Positions 6,545 through 9,935 of a stretch of DNA of 9,935 nucleotides are shown here, piece by piece (position 1 is the stretch's first letter; every line of letters begins with the position of its first letter). Made by a program: the position numbers and the translations under genes. A model generated the notes under the pieces. The model had not been told where the DNA came from. It ran no database searches and was given only the letters and a program-made list of their open reading frames with translations. The DNA comes from Deinococcus sp. (lineage in GTDB: Bacteria; Deinococcota; Deinococci; Deinococcales; Deinococcaceae), in contig JAUNHF010000047.1 in assembly GCA_030524065.1 (NCBI GenBank), positions 1 to 9,935 of the forward strand, given 5' to 3'.

Positions 6545-8110
6545 TCAGACGGGGCGGCCCTCTGCCAGCTCCAGCGCCATCTCGCCAGCGTCCAGGCATT
6601 CTTCTTCGCTGAGCCAATGGAAGCTGAGCGGCCCGAACTCGCGGGTCCACAGGTCGGCTTTTTCCTGCGCGCCCTGGCGGTCGAGGGTGTTGGGCACGCA
6701 GGCCGTCAGGCGCCAGCCCTTGCCGCTGCGCTCCAAGGCTTCCAGGCGGCTGTGGCCTCCATAAGAGCGGTCCAGGCCGTCGGCCACCCGCAGGACAGCG
6801 GCCATCTGCGAGACCAGCGCCTGATCCTCGCGGCTTAGCGCGGCCCAGTCCTCGTGCGAGTCCTTGGGCAAGCTGCGGCGGTGGTAGCGGGCAATCTGGG
6901 CCACCAGCTCTACCTCGCGGGCGTCGAAGCCCAGCAGCCCGCCGTGACGAATCAGGTACGCCGAGTGTTTGTGATGGCTGCCCTGCGTGACCAGCTGGCC
7001 TACTTCATGCAGCGTGGCGGCGGCCCTCAGCAGGCCGCGCCCCTCTTCGGGAAGTGCCTGGCCCTGAGCGCTCAACTGGTCGTACAGCACCTTGCTCAGG
7101 GCCGTGACCTGCCGGGCGTGCGACAAATCGGCGCGGAAGCGTTCGGCCAGGGCCAGGGCGCTGCGGTGCCGGGCACTCAGACCCGCCACATAGTCCTCGT
7201 GGCGCTGCAATTCCTCGACCACCATGCCCTCACGCAGCGCTCCTTCGCTGATCACCACTTCGCGGGCATCCAGCACGGTCAGCGCCGTGTGTAGCACCGC
7301 CGCCGCCGCCACGATGATGCGGGCCCGCTTGGCAAAGGCGGGAATACGCGCCCGCTCCTCTTCGGACATCCGCCGCAGGTCAGCGAGCAGGTCGCCCAGT
7401 TCTTCCAGGGTCATCCGCAGGCCGTTGACGCTGGCGGGTGCTTGCCCGGCCCGCGCAGCCACGGCGAGCGCCAAGTCCTCGGCGGTGCCGCTGGACAAAA
7501 TCACCTGGGTGTCTGGCCCCGCGCCGAAGCGATCACGGTAAGGTTCCAAAGCGCCCTGAAGGTAAGCGACCAGCGCCCGGTATTCGGACTTGCCGGGGGG
7601 GTCACGGCGGAGAAAGCGGTCCTGCATCCGGATACCGCCCAGCGGCAGGCTGACCACGTCATGCACTTCCTCGGCGCTGCCACGCACCAGCTCCAGACTG
7701 CCGCCGCCCAAGTCCAGCAGCAGGTTGTCGGCTCCGAATTCCACCGAGTGGGCCGCGCCCAGATAGGTGAGCCGGCCCTCGCGCTCGCCGCTGATGATCA
7801 CCGGATAGACACCGGTTTCCTGCCGCATCCGCTCGGCCACCTCGGGGCCGTTGGGGGCCTCGCGCAGCGCAGAGGTGGCGTACACACGCACACTGGGCAC
7901 TTCCAGCGCTTCGGCCAGTTCGCGGAAACGCAGCAGGGCGCCGCGCAGCCGCTCCTCGCCTTCGGGGGTCATGTGCCCGCGTGCGTCCAGGCACTCGCCC
8001 AGCCGGGTGCGAACCTTCAGGGCGTCCAGCACCCGGTAATGTCCCCCCTGGGCCTCCGCGATCAGAAGGTGGGTGGAATTGGTTCCAACGTCGGCCACGG
8101 CAACGCGCAT
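6545..8110 (-). CDS. Ppx/GppA-family phosphatase with C-terminal HD-type domain
   Basis: This 521-aa protein is of the exopolyphosphatase / guanosine pentaphosphate phosphohydrolase family, which hydrolyses polyphosphate or pppGpp and links to phosphate stress and the stringent response. The actin-like N-terminal part shows VADVGTNSTHLL (5-16), YATSALREAPNG (77-88), SGERE (107-111, region of the catalytic Glu), LDLGGGSLEL (132-141), SLPLGG (154-159) and SEGALREGM (288-296). After a helical linker comes an HD-type domain: LHEVG (367-371), HHKHSAYLI (379-387), ARYHRR (407-412) and LRVADGLDRS (440-449). Length and order match E. coli Ppx and GppA. The ATG at 8110 begins the canonical N-terminus and has TAGCCT 6 nt upstream. 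Ppx and GppA activity cannot be told apart by eye. The TPR gene lies 142 nt downstream. Confidence 0.92.
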   Translation of the reverse strand: MRVAVADVGTNSTHLLIAEAQGGHYRVLDALKVRTRLGECLDARGHMTPEGEERLRGALLRFRELAEALEVPSVRVYATSALREAPNGPEVAERMRQETGVYPVIISGEREGRLTYLGAAHSVEFGADNLLLDLGGGSLELVRGSAEEVHDVVSLPLGGIRMQDRFLRRDPPGKSEYRALVAYLQGALEPYRDRFGAGPDTQVILSSGTAEDLALAVAARAGQAPASVNGLRMTLEELGDLLADLRRMSEEERARIPAFAKRARIIVAAAAVLHTALTVLDAREVVISEGALREGMVVEELQRHEDYVAGLSARHRSALALAERFRADLSHARQVTALSKVLYDQLSAQGQALPEEGRGLLRAAATLHEVGQLVTQGSHHKHSAYLIRHGGLLGFDAREVELVAQIARYHRRSLPKDSHEDWAALSREDQALVSQMAAVLRVADGLDRSYGGHSRLEALERSGKGWRLTACVPNTLDRQGAQEKADLWTREFGPLSFHWLSEEECLDAGEMALELAEGRPV

Positions 8111-8116
8111 GGATTC

Positions 8117-8122
8117 AGGCTA
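8117..8122 (-). promoter_or_regulatory. -10 box TAGCCT, leaderless-type promoter of ppx
   Basis: On the minus strand, TAGCCT is followed by 6 nt and the ATG at 8110. No Shine-Dalgarno is seen. The match beyond TANNNT is modest, so support comes mainly from the shared spacing. Confidence 0.52.
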
Positions 8123-8243
8123 CCCCATCCGGCCAGGGGCTTTGCCAGAATTGGGCCGCCCCGAACTGCCGCAGCAGACGCCATTTTCGCCGGGTGGGTG
8201 CCACGCGCCGGCCGGAAAGAGGGCCGCCCCGCAGCGCTACAGA

Positions 8244-8249
8244 TATGCT
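8244..8249 (+). promoter_or_regulatory. -10 box TATGCT, leaderless-type promoter of the 126-aa gene
   Basis: TATGCT is followed by 7 nt and the ATG at 8257. The in-frame ATG at 8246 lies inside the box, so 8257 is the better start. Confidence 0.6.
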
Positions 8250-8256
8250 GAGGCCC

Positions 8257-8637
8257 ATGCAACACACTGCCAATTGGACGGACCTGTACGGCGCCGTGCA
8301 TGCCTGCTTCGAGGGCCGCAGCGGCGGGCACCGCTGGCTGGTGGCCCTGCCGGCGGCGGCCGGCGACGATGCCCTGGACGCAGCACTGAATGCCCTGAAG
8401 CGGCTGGACGGCAAGGGCCGGGTGGACCTGTTGGTGTTCAGCGACCCGGCCGCTGTGCCCGCCGCCGCCCACGAACTGGGCGCACGCGGAGTGCTGCTGC
8501 TGCACGGCGAGCCGGACCCACAGGGGCAAGGCCCGCAAGATCAGCAGTGGCAAGCCCTGCCGCTGCGCCGCAGCCCCGCAGACACGGCGCAGGCCGCGCT
8601 GGAAAGCTGGATGGACGAGGTGCCGCACGGCCGCTGA
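8257..8637 (+). CDS. Hypothetical 126-aa protein, unrecognised
   Basis: I do not recognise this protein. The coding call rests on the open frame, GC-rich third positions like the neighbours, a -10 box 7 nt before the ATG, and a sensible protein pattern. It opens MQHTANWTDLYGAVHACFEG, then shows alternating predicted strands and helices: strand-like WLVALP (27-32), helix 36-51, strand VDLLVFSDP (56-64), helix 65-75, strand GVLLLHG (78-84), a Pro/Gln-rich loop (86-97), WQALPLR (98-104) and a final helix 107-121. This suggests a small alpha/beta domain, but no catalytic motif is visible. There is one Cys (17) and no signal peptide or membrane span. It is divergent from ppx and ends 72 nt before hemW. 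Lineage-restricted function is possible. Confidence 0.72.
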   Translation: MQHTANWTDLYGAVHACFEGRSGGHRWLVALPAAAGDDALDAALNALKRLDGKGRVDLLVFSDPAAVPAAAHELGARGVLLLHGEPDPQGQGPQDQQWQALPLRRSPADTAQAALESWMDEVPHGR

Positions 8638-8696
8638 AGGCGGCGGCCAAAGGGGCCTACGCACCGCAACTCGCTTTCGCCGTGCGGCAGGGGCGG

Positions 8697-8702
8697 CATA
8701 CT
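8697..8702 (+). promoter_or_regulatory. Weak -10-like box CATACT before hemW
   Basis: CATACT lies 7 nt before the GTG at 8710. It departs from TANNNT at its first base but keeps A2 and T6 and the common spacing. hemW could instead be read from the 126-aa gene upstream. Confidence 0.42.
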
Positions 8703-8709
8703 GCGGCCC

Positions 8710-9852
8710 GTGTCCGCTGCCATGACCACTCCCGCTCCCATTCGCCACCTGTACGTGCATGTGCCGTTTTGCCCCAGTATTTGTCCCTACTGCGACTTTC
8801 ATGTGCTGACCCGCCAAAGTGGGCTGGTAGAGCAGTATCTGGCGCAGGTAGAGCGTGAAGCCGAGCGGCTGGCTGCTGCTTACCGGGTAGAGCTGGACAC
8901 GGTGTACCTCGGCGGCGGCACCCCCAGCTTTCTGCGCGGCGCCGAGATGACGGCGCTGGTTGGCAGTATTCAGCGGCATCTGGGGTGGGGACGCGCTGAA
9001 AATACGCTGGAAATCAATCCCGGCACCGTCAGTGCAGAGCGGGCGGCGCACTGGCGCTCACTGGGCTTTGACCGGGCCAGCGTGGGGGTGCAGAGCCTGC
9101 ACGATCCCACACTGCTGTTTCTGGGGCGGCGGCACTCGGCAGCGCAGGCGCGAACGGCGGTGGAGCAGCTGCTGGCCCAGAACTTCCGGGTAAGCGGCGA
9201 CCTGATTACGGCGGTGGCCGGGCAGCCGCTGGAAGCCGACATTCAGGGCCTGAGCGAGCTGGGCGTGGGGCACATCAGCGCCTACACGCTCACCATTGAA
9301 AGCGGCACCGAGTTTGCCCGCCGGGGCGTGACCGTGAGCGAAGGCGACGAGCGGCGCGGCTTTGAGGTCACGGCGGCCCTGCTGGCCGACCTGGGCTACG
9401 AACGCTACGAAGTGAGCAACTACGCCCGCCCCGGACAGCGCTCGCAGCACAACCTGGCCTACTGGCAGACCCGGCATTACCTGGGACTGGGGCCGGGCGC
9501 GGCGGGGCACTATCCGGCAGCGGCGCCCGCCGTGTCAATGCGGCGCACCAACCCCCACCTGCACGGGTGGCTGGCAGGTGAGCAGGGCGAAGCCGAACCG
9601 GTCTTGCCCCACGACTGGGTAACCGACGCCCTGTTTATGGGCCTGCGGCTGCGTGAGGGGGTGGACCTGGCGGACCTGGCGCGGCGCAGTGGGGTGGACG
9701 TGGCCCGCGACTACGCCCCCGCCATCCAGGCCAATCTGGCACGCGGCCTGCTGGTTCAAGAAGGCGGGCGGCTGCGCGCCACCGAGGCGGGCTGGTGGAT
9801 TCTGAACGGGGTGGTCAGCGACTTTCTGGAGCTGGACCTGGCGCGGGGCTGA
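8710..9852 (+). CDS. hemW: HemW-like radical SAM protein (heme chaperone, formerly HemN-like oxidase)
   Basis: This 380-aa protein matches HemW, a radical SAM relative of coproporphyrinogen dehydrogenase HemN that binds and transfers heme. Near the N-terminus [14 protein letters not shown] (17-30) provides the CX3CX2C cluster ligands Cys21, Cys25 and Cys28. Position 30 is Phe, where HemN has a fourth Cys, which favours HemW. Further motifs are YLGGGTPS (66-73), EINPGT, GVQSLHD, and HN..YW followed by [13 protein letters not shown] HemN C-terminal winged-helix-like segment ends the protein. Length fits the family. One deviation is DLITAVAGQ (164-172), where E. coli HemW has DLMHGLPDQ. The start is GTG at 8710; ATG at 8722 is the alternative, but 8710 has a -10-like box 7 nt upstream. 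Confidence 0.9.
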   Translation: MSAAMTTPAPIRHLYVHVPFCPSICPYCDFHVLTRQSGLVEQYLAQVEREAERLAAAYRVELDTVYLGGGTPSFLRGAEMTALVGSIQRHLGWGRAENTLEINPGTVSAERAAHWRSLGFDRASVGVQSLHDPTLLFLGRRHSAAQARTAVEQLLAQNFRVSGDLITAVAGQPLEADIQGLSELGVGHISAYTLTIESGTEFARRGVTVSEGDERRGFEVTAALLADLGYERYEVSNYARPGQRSQHNLAYWQTRHYLGLGPGAAGHYPAAAPAVSMRRTNPHLHGWLAGEQGEAEPVLPHDWVTDALFMGLRLREGVDLADLARRSGVDVARDYAPAIQANLARGLLVQEGGRLRATEAGWWILNGVVSDFLELDLARG

Positions 9853-9921
9853 GCGGGCGGCGCCCCCACGCCCATGCGGCAAGGCTGCCCCAGCCCGCAG
9901 TTGCCCAGGCGGCCTGGGCGT

Positions 9922-9927
9922 TACACT
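9922..9927 (+). promoter_or_regulatory. -10 box TACACT at the window end, predicting a leaderless gene
   Basis: TACACT, identical to the box at 198-203, is followed by 7 nt and then G at 9935, the last base. If the next two bases are TG, a GTG-started leaderless gene begins exactly there. Confidence 0.5.
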
Positions 9928-9935
9928 CGCTCCCG

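Noticed and set aside
8062..9051. Minus-strand open frame (329 codons) across the 126-aa gene and the start of hemW
   Set aside because: It runs antisense to the well-supported hemW N-terminus, begins within it, and has no recognisable domain.

Overview
This window looks like ordinary chromosomal DNA from a GC-rich bacterium, most likely a Deinococcus or close relative. That assignment is an inference. It rests on GC-rich coding sequence, the character of the proteins (StrD-type nucleotidyltransferase, four-cysteine DUF177, Ppx/GppA with an HD-type tail, HemW), and above all the start-site architecture. Most genes here have a TANNNT-like -10 box ending 6-7 nt before an ATG or GTG, the layout of leaderless mRNAs that I recall being reported as abundant in Deinococcus. 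I see no transposase, integrase, phage gene, CRISPR array or obvious foreign segment, and I did not find an undescribed multi-gene system.

Left part (1-2535, + strand): the 3' part of a tRNA-Glu(UUC) with its terminator; a sugar-1-phosphate nucleotidyltransferase of the long RmlA/StrD type; a DUF177 (YceD-like) four-cysteine protein; and moaC, which starts 5 nt after the DUF177 stop and is probably translationally coupled to it. A strong hairpin terminator ends this unit.

RNA and translation block (2578-3675): the small SRP RNA (4.5S type) and a tRNA-Leu(GAG) lie on the minus strand. rpsO (ribosomal protein S15) is divergent on the plus strand, followed by a tRNA-Leu(CAG). Each RNA gene has a recognisable -35/-10 promoter. 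The tRNA-Leu(GAG) and rpsO promoters are back to back around a short inverted repeat. rpsO has a real leader with a strong Shine-Dalgarno and a hairpin.

Minus-strand block (3809-8110): in transcription order, a 521-aa Ppx/GppA phosphatase with a C-terminal HD-type domain, a secreted or periplasmic TPR protein, and a GT4 glycosyltransferase resembling lipid glycosyltransferases. The TPR gene has a strong Shine-Dalgarno and no clear promoter, so it may be read from ppx. The glycosyltransferase has its own leaderless-type promoter.

Right part (8111-9935, + strand): a 126-aa protein I do not recognise, then hemW (radical SAM, heme handling). The window ends with a TACACT box placed 7 nt before its last base (G), which predicts a leaderless GTG-started gene just outside.

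The most useful observations are the consistent leaderless pattern, which also fixes several start codons; the divergent tRNA/rpsO control region; an internal duplication in the TPR protein; an altered normally conserved motif in HemW; and the unrecognised 126-aa protein.
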